Part shown: piece by piece, positions 1 to 13,508 of the stretch | Layout of the letters: each line of letters begins with the position of its first letter | How positions within the stretch are numbered: the stretch's first letter is position 1 | NCBI GenBank assembly: GCA_963969495.1 | Contig: OZ018330.1 | Location: 51,109,848 to 51,173,847, forward strand | Direction: 5' to 3' | DNA length: 64,000 nucleotides | Source of the DNA: Ceratothoa steindachneri | Lineage: Eukaryota > Arthropoda > Malacostraca > Isopoda > Cymothoidae | The notes under the pieces: generated by a model | The model's database searches: none | Told to the model about the DNA's origin: nothing | What the model saw: the letters and a program-made list of their open reading frames with translations, nothing else | Program-made: the position numbers and the translations under genes

Positions 1-717
1 TAAGAGCATCAAGGTCAATTGCAGTATGGCGGTACCACTAACTTCAGAATTTTTTTAAAAGTCCGAAGGTAGTGCTGGCACTATTTTTTTTTTGTGTATT
101 CATAAAGCATAATAGGCCTTCTGTGTGTTTCACTTAACGCAAACACTAATGAAGAGTTCTAAAAAAAGGTGGCTTGAAAGTGAAAGGCCTCGGCATTACT
201 AGCTGAAAATGGACAAAGCCTTGCTAGTTAGGTTTGAACAATTTTAACGTCTAAGAAACAATTTTAACGTCTAAGAAGCATTTTTAATGTCTTTTAAAGA
301 CATTAATTTCTTGGCAACCTAATATTATATTACTTAGCAGGAAGTGAACGTGGGGGAGAAGTGTTAAGGTAAAAAAAAAACAAAAAAACAAAGGAATATT
401 CACTATAAGATGAAAGAATATGAGGGATACAGATGGGAGAAACGAGAGAATCAAGTGCTGAACCTCGGCGCCAAGAAGGTGCATTTGAAATCTCCACAAA
501 ACAAATAGGTATTAAAGATAAAAATTTAATTTCCTTGCAAGGATTCATAATATTTCGCAAGTTAAGAATATTTTATATGGTTGCTTTAGAATTTTGTAAA
601 CGCACTATCAATGGCGGGTGTTTTTTTTCTTTTCTTTACACAGCCACTTAACACACCTTTTGACTATAATATGCAAACGCCAAAAAAAGTTTCGAAAAAA
701 TCTCTTCTATAACTTAC
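1..717. other. Presumed glycogenin intron or downstream gene region; no exon recognised
   Basis: Lies 3' of the last recognised glycogenin exon on the minus strand and begins with a consensus donor, so at least its right part is intronic. A 20-bp unit (AATTTTAACGTCTAAGAAAC) repeats two to three times at about 240-285. A minus-strand open frame at 284-499 does not resemble the glycogenin C-terminus. Confidence 0.5.
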
Positions 718-2111
718 TGTATCTGGGAGGCCTGGCATCACCTTGGACGAGAAGATTCTCCACCAGGCATTTAAATGACTAGAAATGTGTTCTTGACCAG
801 GCTGTGAAACTACAGTGCCACTATCAGAATGATACGATTGTTGCCAAGGCTTCGTGGCACCGAGGAAGTGAACAAATTTGACCTCATGGCCGTACCTAAG
901 AGAATGGTAAAGCTGGATATGAGTTATTACTTACAAGTTGTAGTCTTCACATGATTCGAGGGCCTTTTACCAGATTGGTTTAAGGAAGGTATTGCCTTTC
1001 ATTTCTAAGGGTGAAAATTTACTTTGTATCTCAAATCATTCATATTAATTATTGACCTTAGTATCAGTTTTCTTAAGTACTTCTGAATTCTTATTCGTTC
1101 GTTCCACTTAAGCGATTTCAGTGTATACCATTTCCATAAATGCCTACTATATTATCTGGTAGGCATCCCCATTTAATGGAGAGGAACTTTATTAAAGAAT
1201 AAATTGTAAACCTCCACTCGCGTTTCCAATTCAGAGTTAACATAGGGCATTTGAAGAGGGAGGGGTACGCAGTCTCCCATTATAATGCAGCCGAAGAAAT
1301 GGATAACCAACCATCTGAGGTTAGTTTAAAAAGATAATCAATGTATCGATAGGGCGTTAATTGTGTGTGTTGGGGGGAGGGGGGCTTTAGGTTTAATCGT
1401 TTAAGTTTTGGTAAATATGATTATAGATCAAAATACTCACTGTTGGTATGCTGGAAGATAAGTATAGGTGGCAGATGCTACCATGTTGTAAATAAACGAT
1501 AATCTGGTCCATTCACTAAAGAAAGTGTTTAACAATCCTTGGTCACCGCCATCGAAGCTTCCCGTTTTCTCAGCGTGTTCCAATAACTTTGTGTAGGTGT
1601 CATGTGAAGGCGTGAACACAAATAATCCAGAGTTGAAGCAATCAGGCCAACCGATGTCGCACGCGGCCGACAATTCCGGCCGGTCGAACAGTTCGTCTGC
1701 ATTGCGTACCGCTAACATGTCAGCGTCGAGAAAAACGCACTTTGTGTACTGTGTAAGCGTCCAGCAATGGAGTTTGGTAAAAGTAACGCCTAGTTCCGGC
1801 CGTTTGAGCATTGCGAGGTGCGCAGAATCATTTGAGTCCATAACATCCACGCAAACAACAGCGTCAAATACAGATGACAGTTGGCACCTATCAACAAAAA
1901 AAAAAAACGTTAATCTCCTTCGAACTCTGATGTGAATTTCATGCATTAAAATGTAGAACAGAAGAAACTTGCCTAATTACGTCGGATACTTCGGGAGTGA
2001 TGAGAATGCATAACTGCCGAGTGGTGTTGACATTCCGTAATGAATGTGCCAGTACGAGGGCACCCAATGCATACCTGTCATTCGTTGACAAAGTTACGTA
2101 TGCCTCCGTCA
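718..2111 (-). CDS. GYG: Glycogenin (glycogenin glucosyltransferase), 5' three coding exons, partial
   Basis: Glycogenin primes glycogen synthesis: a cytosolic GT8 enzyme that transfers glucose from UDP-glucose to one of its own tyrosines and extends a short chain for glycogen synthase. Exons on the minus strand are 2111-1973, 1887-1441 and 895-718; phases agree across both junctions and give about 255 codons. Visible motifs: [15 protein letters not shown] near residue 8, the Mn/UDP-binding DxD in FLDADM (D101, D103), [12 protein letters not shown] (127-138), [12 protein letters not shown] (156-167) and the acceptor-tyrosine segment ATYTYLPAY, where Y188 matches the self-glucosylated tyrosine of animal glycogenins. 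The third exon carries [10 protein letters not shown] and ends at a GTAAGT donor. The first exon seen begins TG-ACG-GAG after a CTTTCAG acceptor, so the start codon is probably split, with its A in an unseen upstream exon. The C-terminal glycogen-synthase-binding end lies beyond the left edge or was not recognisable. The loop before FIYN is about six residues shorter than in family members I know. High confidence in identity. Confidence 0.93.
896..1440 (-). other. GYG: 545-bp GT-AG intron of glycogenin
   Basis: Donor GTGAGT (1440-1435) follows the codon for the last Gln of the acceptor-tyrosine exon. Acceptor CTCTTAG ends at 896. Joining the exons gives YQQ then [12 protein letters not shown] without loss of frame. 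A poly-G run near 1371-1384 (minus strand poly-C) is the only other feature seen. Confidence 0.85.
1888..1972 (-). other. GYG: 85-bp GC-AG intron of glycogenin
   Basis: On the minus strand the upstream exon ends ..GTA ATT AG at 1973 and the intron opens GCAAGT. It closes with a T-rich tract and GATAG at 1888. The conserved protein (VSDVIR then CQLSSVFD) requires exactly this junction: using the next GT would add bases and break the frame. GC donors flanked by AG and AAGT are the known minor class of U2 introns. Confidence 0.8.

Positions 2112-5541
<3,430 letters not shown>

Positions 5542-5617
<76 letters not shown>
5542..5617. repeat. (GA)n microsatellite at the 3' end of CR1 copy 1
   Basis: About 38 GA units. 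It directly abuts two copies of AGTAACAAGG (5616-5635), which sit at the 3' end of the adjacent minus-strand CR1 element, so the array probably grew from the CR1 3'-terminal simple repeat. Confidence 0.95.
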
Positions 5618-5619
<2 letters not shown>

Positions 5620-6300
5620 ACAAGGAGTAACAAGGAAAGTAAGTACCCTAGGAGACCTTACGGTCCATTCAAAGAGGGTACCTTTGGACTAGCAATTGAG
5701 CGGGCACATGGCTGCTCAATTGTTTTGCGTCCATAAACGGCCACTTTTCAAGACTTTGTCTAGTCTTGACTTGAACTGGTCAACAGATTCACTGTTGACA
5801 ACTTCCACTGGAAGTGCGTTCCACTTACCGCAGATACTGTAGGTAAAAAAGTTTCCACACAGATTGCGGTTGTAACGCTTCAGTTCAAGTTTGAAGCCGT
5901 GATTGCGCGTTCTGTTCTCACTCAGTGTGAAAATATCCCGGTAGTCAACATTGTCGAACCCTCGAAGTATTTTGAAGACTTCGATGAGCTGACCACGCAG
6001 TCTACGGGTTTCCAGTGAGAACAGATCTAACTCCCTTAGTCTATCCTCATAACTTTTATGTCGGATAGAGGGAATCAGCTTGGTTGCCCTGGCTTGTACG
6101 CGTTCCAATCTCGCGATGTCCTTTCGCAATGAAGGACTCCAAAATTGTACGGCATACTCCAGGTGCGGTCGGACAAGTGAGTTGTACAGGCACAGTACAA
6201 TCTCCTGGTTCCGATAACCAAACTGGCGCTTAATATAGCCTAGCATCCTTTGGGCCTTTTTCTCCGCCTCAATGCACTGTTTCGAGAACTTGAGGTCACT
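5618..6300 (-). mobile_element. CR1-clade non-LTR retrotransposon, copy 1, 3' part (RT thumb and C-terminus plus 3' tail)
   Basis: The minus-strand frame 6300-5716 encodes the C-terminal third of a CR1 ORF2 reverse transcriptase: KFSKQCIEAEKKAQRMLGYI, LYNSLVRPHLEYAVQFWSP, RLERVQARATKL and LFSLETRRLRGQLIEVFKIL, and it ends at a stop after the SVDQFKSRLDKVLK region. These are hallmark thumb motifs of CR1. Beyond the stop lies a short 3' tail ending in a decamer repeat and the (GA)n array, as is usual for CR1, which ends in short tandem repeats instead of poly-A. The 5' side is cut by the 200-N assembly gap. It is very similar to copy 2 at 7211-9383, so the two belong to one recent subfamily. 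Confidence 0.88.
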
Positions 6301-6500
6301 NNNNNNNNNNNNNNNNNNNNNNNNNNNNNNNNNNNNNNNNNNNNNNNNNNNNNNNNNNNNNNNNNNNNNNNNNNNNNNNNNNNNNNNNNNNNNNNNNNNN
6401 NNNNNNNNNNNNNNNNNNNNNNNNNNNNNNNNNNNNNNNNNNNNNNNNNNNNNNNNNNNNNNNNNNNNNNNNNNNNNNNNNNNNNNNNNNNNNNNNNNNN
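6301..6500. other. Assembly gap (200 N)
   Basis: Exactly 200 N, a scaffold gap of nominal size. It separates CR1 copy 1 from the left end of a mariner element, so the left mariner terminal repeat is missing. Any open frame running through it is meaningless. Confidence 0.99.
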
Positions 6501-6501
6501 A

Positions 6502-7210
6502 ATGGAGAAGGTTGAGCACCCGCGCAGTGATCAATTTTTTGACCAAGGGAAGGCAAGGAATGCAAAAGAGATCCATGAACGTATGGTTGGAGTGTACACC
6601 TACACCGCCCCTTCCTTTGCAACCATTGTTCCGCTGGAATAGGGAGTTCCGCCATGGTCGTGAGTCCCTTGAAGATGACCCCCGTCCAGGACGCCCATCA
6701 GACGCGACCAATGAGGACAATGTGGTCCGTGTGGAGAGGATGATCCTCGAAAATCGACGGGTGAAGGTCAAAGAAATAGAGCGAGAACTTGGAATATCAC
6801 ATGGAAGTGTTATCAACATCATCCACGACAATTTGGCCATGAGATCTCATACCATATGATCGACTTCAACTTCGTCAAAGTCCACAAAGCAAGAGTTGCA
6901 CAAGCTTCCCTGAGCGAGTGCAGATTCGAGGAGCTCAACCATCCCCCTACAGTCAGATTTGGCCCCTAACGACTAATTTTTATTTCACCAGCTCAAGGCC
7001 GCACTGCGTGGACGCGGTTTGGGGACGATGAAGATGTCCAGCTCGCCGTCCAGAAGTGGATTGAACAGCAGTCGGGAATTCGAAGCCTCAGGGACAAGTG
7101 GCGCAAGTGCATTGAAGTCGAGGGAAGTTATATTGAAAAAATAATAAAACACTTTTCCTCATATCTCGTTTCCTTGTATCCGAATTGCAAAACTTATTGA
7201 CCGCCCCTCG
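6502..7210 (+). mobile_element. Mariner element, internally deleted transposase
   Basis: The plus strand starts with an ATG at 6502 and the N-terminal helix-turn-helix region of a mariner transposase: an EKVEH start, KEIHERMVGVY, then after a frameshift near 6620 RGRESLEDDPRPGRPSD-like residues and VKVKEIERELGISHGSV. At about 6845-6930 it jumps to the C-terminal end: HPP...DLAP, LKAALRGRGF, VQKWIEQQS, KCIEVEGSYIEK. The segment with the first two catalytic aspartates is gone, so it is a non-autonomous deletion derivative. The right end reads CCGCCCCTCG followed by TA (7211-7212), the mariner target. Directly beyond, CR1 copy 2 starts in the middle of its coding region, so mariner inserted into CR1. 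The left end is lost in the gap. Confidence 0.87.
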
Positions 7211-9382
7211 TACCGCAGATACTGTACGTGAAAAATTTCCCACACAGATCGCGGTTGTAACGCTTCAGCTCAAGGTTGAAGCCGTGATTTTTTGTTCTGC
7301 TCTCATTAAGGCTGAAAATATGCCTTAGTCAACATTGTCGAACCCTCGAAGTATTTTGAAAACTTCGATGAGCTGACCACGCAACCTACGGGTTTCCAAC
7401 GAGAACAGATCTAATTCCCTTAATCTATCTTCATAGCTTTTATGTCTGATAGAGGAAATCAGTTTAGTTGCCCTGGCTTGCACGCGTTCCAATCTCGAGA
7501 TGTCCTTTCGAAATGAAGGACTCCAAAATTGTACGTCATACTCCAGGTGCGGTCGGACAAGTGAATTGTACAAACAGAGTAACATTTCCTTGTTGTGATA
7601 TCCAAACTGTCGCCTTATATAACCTAGTATCCTTTGGGCTTTCTTTTCCGCCTCAATACACTGCCTCGAGAACTTGAGATGATTAGTTATAGTTACACCC
7701 AAGTCCTTCTCAGTTTCGGTAGATTCAAGAGCAGTGCCTTTAAGGATATAATGAGATTGGGGGTTTGGGTGGCCGATATGCATCACTTTGCATTTGTTTA
7801 CGTTAAAAGGCATTTGCCACATGTCCGACCACTCCCCAATCTTCCCAAGATCTTCCTGCAGGCGGGCAGTATTTCCATCCTTTGCAACGTTCATACCAAG
7901 CTTGGTATCGTCGGCAAATTTAGAAATCTTGGCAACCATGTGACCGTCCATGTCGTTGACGTAGATGATGAATACTAGTGGTCCCGGGACAGAACCTTGA
8001 GGCATTCCGCTAGTAACGGGCAGCCACTCAGAAGCCTGTCCATTCAGCACCACCCGTTGCCGTCTGCCACTTAGCCAGTTCTCTATCCAGCCGGCTACTT
8101 TTCCATCTATGCCCAGCGCTCGCACTTTCCGGAGAAGGCGGCGGTGTGGTACCTTATCAAAGGCTTTCAGGAAAGTCTAAATAGACCACATCCACCGCCT
8201 TGTCCCGATCGTGCTCACTGAAAACTAAGTGGAAGAATTCCACAAGGTTCGTTAGGCATGACTGTTGCCTTCGGAAGCCGTGCTGGGAACTCCTCAGTAG
8301 CAGCTTTGACTCTAAATGCGACGTCATTTTGTCCATCATGATGCTTTCCATGAGTTTACTGACTATCGAAGTCAGACTGATAGGTCGGTAGTTCAACGGT
8401 TGGCTACGGTTTCCTTTCTTGAAGATAGGAGTCACCTCCACTTCACGCCAGTCTCTAGGAACGCATTCGGTCTGGATTGGTATGTTTAAGATTGCGCTAA
8501 GGTGTCGTGACACTTGATCGCGCACTTCTTTCAACACTTTAGGTAGAAACCCATCCGGGCAAGGTAACTTATTCGTCATTAGGTCAGTGATCTTTTCTAT
8601 TTCTCTTTCGGTGAAGCCCATATCCTTCAGCTCCCCCCCCCCCCCCCCGAGTAGGAATCCGTTGGCTGGGGGGTGGGACCACACTCTTCAGTAAACACTG
8701 AAGAGAAGTAGTCGTTGAGGAGGTTACCATTTTCTGCAACTGAGTGCTTTAATGTCCCTTCCTCATTCCTCAAAGGGCCAATCGTTCGACGGATTGGTTT
8801 ACGGCTGTTTACATATTCAAATAACTCCTTGGGATTCTCTTTGCAAAGTCTGGCCACTCGGAGTTCCTCAGACCGCTTAGCCGCCCTTATGCTGGACTCC
8901 AATCTCCTGGCTAGCCTCCGGTATTCGTCAAAGTCACCCGAAATCTTCGATTGCCGGTACACAGTTCTCTTCTCCCTAAGCAGTTGGCCGATTTCTCGAT
9001 TAAACCACTTTGGTTGAACAGCAGACCGACGGGGGCATTTCAGAGGGATGAAACGCGATTGAAGACTCATGAATGTGGTTTTGAAACTGTTCCACGAGTC
9101 TTCAACAGCCTCGCACACTTCTAGCCTCGCGTCAGTCGGTCCAGCACGAAGACCTGCAAAGTCTGCTCTTCTCAAATCGTTTCCTCGATTTACTAGTTGC
9201 AGGCTCTGCCTTGGGGACTTTGACTACAAATCTATTTAGTCGGTGGTCACTGCCACCAAGCTGTTCGCCAACAGAGAGGTCCTCAACGATGTCATCCTCC
9301 AAGGTGAAAACCAAGTCGAGGATATTTTCTCCTCTCGTTGGTTCTCTCACCCATTGAGTCAGGAACTCGTTGTTCGCGAACT

Positions 9383-9383
<1 letters not shown>
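7211..9383 (-). mobile_element. CR1-clade non-LTR retrotransposon, copy 2 (endonuclease C-end, linker, reverse transcriptase)
   Basis: Reading 9383 to 7211 on the minus strand gives the last part of the APE endonuclease (LGGSDHRLNRF, with the catalytic SDH), a linker (9175-8690), then reverse transcriptase: CPDGFLPKVLKE, VEVTPIFKKG, LNYRPISLTSIVSKL, QHGFRR, KAFDKVPHRRLL, SGMPQGSVPGPLVF, KISKFADDTKLG (intact catalytic FADD) and the thumb motifs seen in copy 1. Frame changes occur near 9180, 8650 (poly-G/C run) and 8155; the last interrupts KAFDKVPH. The 5' end is truncated at a (GA)n array. The 3' end is cut at a TA by the mariner at 6502-7210. Inactive, but only lightly decayed. Confidence 0.92.

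Positions 9384-9459
<76 letters not shown>
9384..9459. repeat. (GA)n microsatellite at the 5' truncation point of CR1 copy 2
   Basis: About 38 GA units followed by nine A. It marks the exact point where CR1 coding sequence stops. Arg-Glu and Ser-Leu open frames across it are repeat artefacts. Confidence 0.95.
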
Positions 9460-9463
<4 letters not shown>

Positions 9464-9468
9464 AAAAA

Positions 9469-10020
9469 GCGTGCACCAGTTTTTCTGGGGGGCGTTTCTC
9501 AAGGTTTAAGGTGTAGCAGAGCAGGGGAATTATCGCTGTTACACCTTGCGGGGACAAGCTTCTGTTGATGCCAAATCTCTATTAAGTTTAGTTGAATTGT
9601 TATCAAGGCCATTTAGGATTTAAGTGGTAATCCTCCAACACACTTCTATTCCCTCCTGTGTACATCAATAGAGAGTCAATTCTCAGGCCACTAAGCTACT
9701 CAAAAAGCTTCACCGAAGTTACTAGACACATTCTTGTCTCTTATCAAAAAGGGCTTTCTTCTAGACCCATTTGACTTTTCTGCAAGGCTACCTACTTATG
9801 CAGGCGACGCATTTTGACTTATCTCTAATGCTATTGAAACATTTGCTTAAGTATGCGTTACTTTTAAGCCAACGGGAGCCAAGAAGAGAGGGGGGGGGGG
9901 CGACGAGGTCGTCTGCGACACGAGAGTTGCCTACACTCAATTTTATCTTCGACGTGCTAATCAAGCCCGGTTGAAGGAGCTGCGGGGTCCGTAGCACAAG
10001 GAACAGCGGGGCCCCCACCC

Positions 10021-10021
<1 letters not shown>
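9469..10021. other. No gene seen
   Basis: Mixed-composition sequence with a poly-G run at 9891-9900. Short open frames have no recognisable similarity. Confidence 0.5.

Positions 10022-10082
<61 letters not shown>
10022..10082. repeat. (AT)n microsatellite
   Basis: About 30 uninterrupted AT units following a GC-rich stretch. Confidence 0.97.
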
Positions 10083-10085
<3 letters not shown>

Positions 10086-10322
10086 ATCTCAACCTACCCA
10101 CCTCCATTTTCCTTTACAGAGATGGGAAATATTATCCGAGGAATTTAAAAGAACTGCTAACATGACTGGGAGGACTGGACTGAAAAAGGAGACTTATTTT
10201 ATACACTATTTATTCCTTTTTAAAGAGCAACGAGTATACCAGTAGCTTAGGCAGTAGACTATTTGTGTGGAGAATCCTGGAACCATTTGCTGACCTGAGT
10301 GCGCACCAACTAGTTACGTGGC

Positions 10323-10740
10323 TCACATGAACCACTTACGAGACTTGGCAATAGAAAACACCTCAATTATCCTTGACGTCTTAATTTCCCTCAGTAACTG
10401 GTGCTCAATACTCATTAGAGGGAGATGGTTCAATCTTGTTTGAACCATACTGACTATTACTTCGTTCTTGATTCTATTTAATTTTGAAAGGGAGCGTTCA
10501 CCACTGTAGTTGGTAACCATTAGATTTAAATAAATTTTCAACGTGATCTCGACATTAGGAAAACAAGACCCAATAAATTATCAACTCTCAGACGATACAA
10601 TGTCAGTTCGTAAAGATCTTGTTGAGATCCAGCAACAATATCAGCTAGGTCAGTTTTCGAAAGTTCACTAAACTGGATCAATTCCTCTTCGAACTCCTTT
10701 TCCATATCTTCAGGGTAAGCCTTAATCAGTTTTGTTGCAC
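10323..10740 (-). pseudogene. hAT-family transposase C-terminal dimerisation domain, remnant
   Basis: The minus strand encodes YPEDMEKEFEEELIQF and a leucine-rich stretch, then after a frameshift near 10555 the typical end of a hAT transposase: LKIYLNLMVTN, GERSLSKLNRIKNEV, RLNHLPLMSIEHQLLREI and a closing AKSRK. In hAT enzymes this alpha-helical region mediates dimerisation and carries the ERSFSKL signature, here ERSLSKL. The catalytic DDE domain upstream and the terminal repeats were not found, so this is an old 3' remnant. It could equally be a domesticated zinc-finger MYM/TTF-type protein end, but the frameshift argues against function. Confidence 0.72.
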
Positions 10741-12589
10741 CAGCCTAACTTCATCTGGAGTATGCTTTGATAGCTTTCAAAGAAACCCAAACATACCTTT
10801 CAACTTCATATATTACCACTTTATGGGTTGAAATGACCGCGGTCACCAATTATGGGGGTAACGATTGTAGGGGGTTACCAGTTTATATGAATGGGGAATT
10901 AAGTATCTGACTCCAAAGATGAATTCTTCCCAATGTTCTTATATTTTGGCTGGACTTATCGAAGGTTTAAGGTAATCAAGGTAAAGAAGGACGTTGCAAA
11001 TATATATATTTTATTCTAATATTGGTCTATAACGGGGCAAGCGGTACGTCACGAAGTTACTTTGCGGGCAACTAGCAGTCTATATAGACACAATGCGAAG
11101 ACTTGATAAACTTAAAAGGGGTTCCGCAAACGCTAATACGGATATGACAATTATAATGCTTACTTCTTAACTCTATTCCTCTCATTGCTCGCCTATATAT
11201 AGTTTCATTTCCAGGGAGGCGTGGCCTAGATTCGACTCCGAGACAAATCTGTCGTCGGGGCTCATTAGTTCCACCCCTTAAGTGCGGAGTTTTGAATTGC
11301 TGTGTATCACAATTTGCTTACATCCTCCAGCTAATCTAGCTATTCTATTACCCAATTTTAAAGATCTGTTACAATTTCATTTTGGTTGGACTGTTTACTC
11401 AGGTGTTCCCTAGACTTGCGTATTTCGAGAAATCTATTCTGAGACGTGAAATGTTTATTTACTCATTTCCTCTTGTTTACTGAGGTATCTTGACCTTTTA
11501 TCGCTTTCCTCGCGTTCGCCCTTTTTGTATTTCCCGCGCGTTAAGATTTAATGAGACCACCGCGCTTACATTTTGTGGAGTTTCTTACTGGACCTATTGA
11601 ATCCTGCAACTTAGTGCCAGTAGCCTACCTATTACAGAAACCGATCACCACAAGAGCAGCAACTAAACTGTCAACAATAACCAGAAAATCTCCAATTCTG
11701 AATGATTCAGATGGCTAGATAGATTATATGCTGCAATCATCGGAGGTAGAAGGCCCTAACTTACCCTAAAGTCAGTCAAGGAAATACACATTTAAGAATC
11801 CATCGCCAGGACCTTCATGCTCTTCAATATATATGTTTATTTCGGCTACACCCAGAAGGTCTGGATTTGGACCGCGGTCCGCCAGTTGAGTAGCCTGGGA
11901 CCATACGGTGTACTACTATAACATAATACCAGACTTAATATACTATGCATTATGCTCTAGTGAAGTTTTCTATTTTTCTTATAAATAGTAATATCATATA
12001 ATATAAAAAATCAGGAAAATAAATAATTATTTTGTCTCGGTCTTCTGTGCCTAAGGGCAAAAACTTAATTATTACTATTTTTTTATATCCCCGCGAGGTC
12101 CGTAGCGCGTGCTACATGTGCTACTAGGTTAAACCGGCACTGGTGCCAATATGTGTATTTGAACGTTCATCATGAAAAGGAACCGGAGGCTGGCGATGCA
12201 GGGAGGCCGAGGGGGCAGGGACTCTTTTATTTAGGGAACCACATCAAGATTATTGAGACGAGATCAATCCCCCTTTTAATGGTTACCAAGAACACCATTT
12301 CAAGAGAGTTTTCAATCTTATATTTAAATAATAACGAACAATGGTTAATTTGGGGTTTACCTACCCTCGAATTTTAAAAGTGGGCGCTTTGTTATAAATA
12401 TCTCTTATTTTTTAAAAAATCGCAAATGCTATATAGTGTATATCATGGATATACTCTATATATCAATTTCACTACTTAATGTGGGCAAATTTCTAATTAT
12501 GATGTTATGACAAAAAATAGATTGGTCGCCATCTTGGGAGAGAGTGTGAATTTTAACGACTCGGTGGAGGCGCTTGGCCGTTTCGCCTT
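10741..12589. other. No gene seen; AT-rich intergenic sequence
   Basis: No coding similarity or clear repeat structure was recognised. It continues AT-rich until an abrupt rise in GC at about 12550, where the LINE ORF1 fragment begins. Confidence 0.5.
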
Positions 12590-12675
12590 ACGGGAAACGG
12601 TCAAGCTGGCGGAAGGGGGGCGGAGCCATGGTTAGAGCCGGGGCTGGGTGTGGACCCTTTGTGTCGCCAGCTTTA

Positions 12676-13508
12676 TCAAGGGAGCGCCCGGGGTGGGTAG
12701 AACCCGCAGAAGGGTTCCGAATGGGCGCAGAAACGACCGTACTCGTAGGCCTGGAGGGGCCAGGAGCAGAGGGTGTCTTTCTCAACATTGAGGCATAGGA
12801 CGTCCCTGGCAGCCGGGTGGGCCAGGACCAAGTCCGACGCCTCGCGAAATGAGAGACGATCCTGAGCCTGAACAGCCAGGATTTCTTTCTCAAGGAGATG
12901 TGCACCACATTGCTTCAAAGAAGGGGGGTATGACACTCCGCAATTGACACATTTTACCACACACAAGTTGGACTTATCGTGTGAGGCCTTGGAGCAACTT
13001 ACGCAGATTTCGGGTAACCCTGACTTTGCATGTCGAGAGGAGCGATTAGTATGGCCGAAGCAGTGTCAGAAATAGCCCTTCTGCGGCAGTGGCACGAATG
13101 CCTTCACGCGGTAGCGATACCGACCGGCACGCACCGACTCAGGGAGCTCGTCACAGTCAAACGTGACGAAGAATTAAGGATGGGTCTCGAAGCCCCTCCC
13201 TGTTTTCTCATCACACGTTCGACCTTGACCGCCCCATCGTCGGCCAGCTCTAAGGTGATGTCCTCTATGGAGTAGTCCACGAGTTCCCTCATATAAACTA
13301 ATCCTTACAAGAAGTTCATAAGAGAGTGCGGAGTCACACTCACAGGCTTGTCATCAAGTGTCCGAATGGCACTAATACTGGCCGCTTCGGAGGGATTCGA
13401 CGCATTCGCTAAAAGGCTCCCGTCCGAGAAACAGGTCACCTTCGTCTCTCTACCAATCACACTAGCTAAAGCTCTTCTCTGATGGATCATGTTGCCCTTA
13501 GCCAACAT
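12676..13508 (-). pseudogene. ORF1 (gag-like, CCHC zinc knuckles) of a Jockey-type LINE, degraded
   Basis: On the minus strand, several frames join into a gag-like ORF1: an RRM-like part with DDKPVSVTPHSLMN, ELVDYSIEDITLEL and VKVERVMRKQGG, then (frame shift near 13180) FVTFDCDELPESVRAGRYRY and VKAFVPLPQKGYF, then three zinc-knuckle positions. Knuckle 1 has lost its first Cys around a stop (F-stop-HCFGHTN). Knuckle 2 is intact (CVSCSKASHDKSNLC). Knuckle 3 has His replaced by Tyr (CVNCGVSYPPSLKQC). Next comes LLEKEIL...LSFREASDLV, the usual sequence after the last knuckle in Jockey/I-group ORF1 proteins. ORF1 proteins bind the element RNA. At least two frameshifts and one stop make it non-functional. 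It differs from the Jockey-like family of copies A-F. Confidence 0.78.

Noticed and set aside
284..560. Possible further glycogenin exon on the minus strand
   Set aside because: No match to the glycogenin C-terminal region and no convincing acceptor and donor in phase.
1597..1935. Plus-strand 112-codon frame opposite glycogenin
   Set aside because: Antisense shadow of the conserved glycogenin exon.
5716..6840. A 374-codon frame running through the assembly gap
   Set aside because: It joins CR1 RT to antisense mariner through 200 unknown bases; only the part left of the gap is real.
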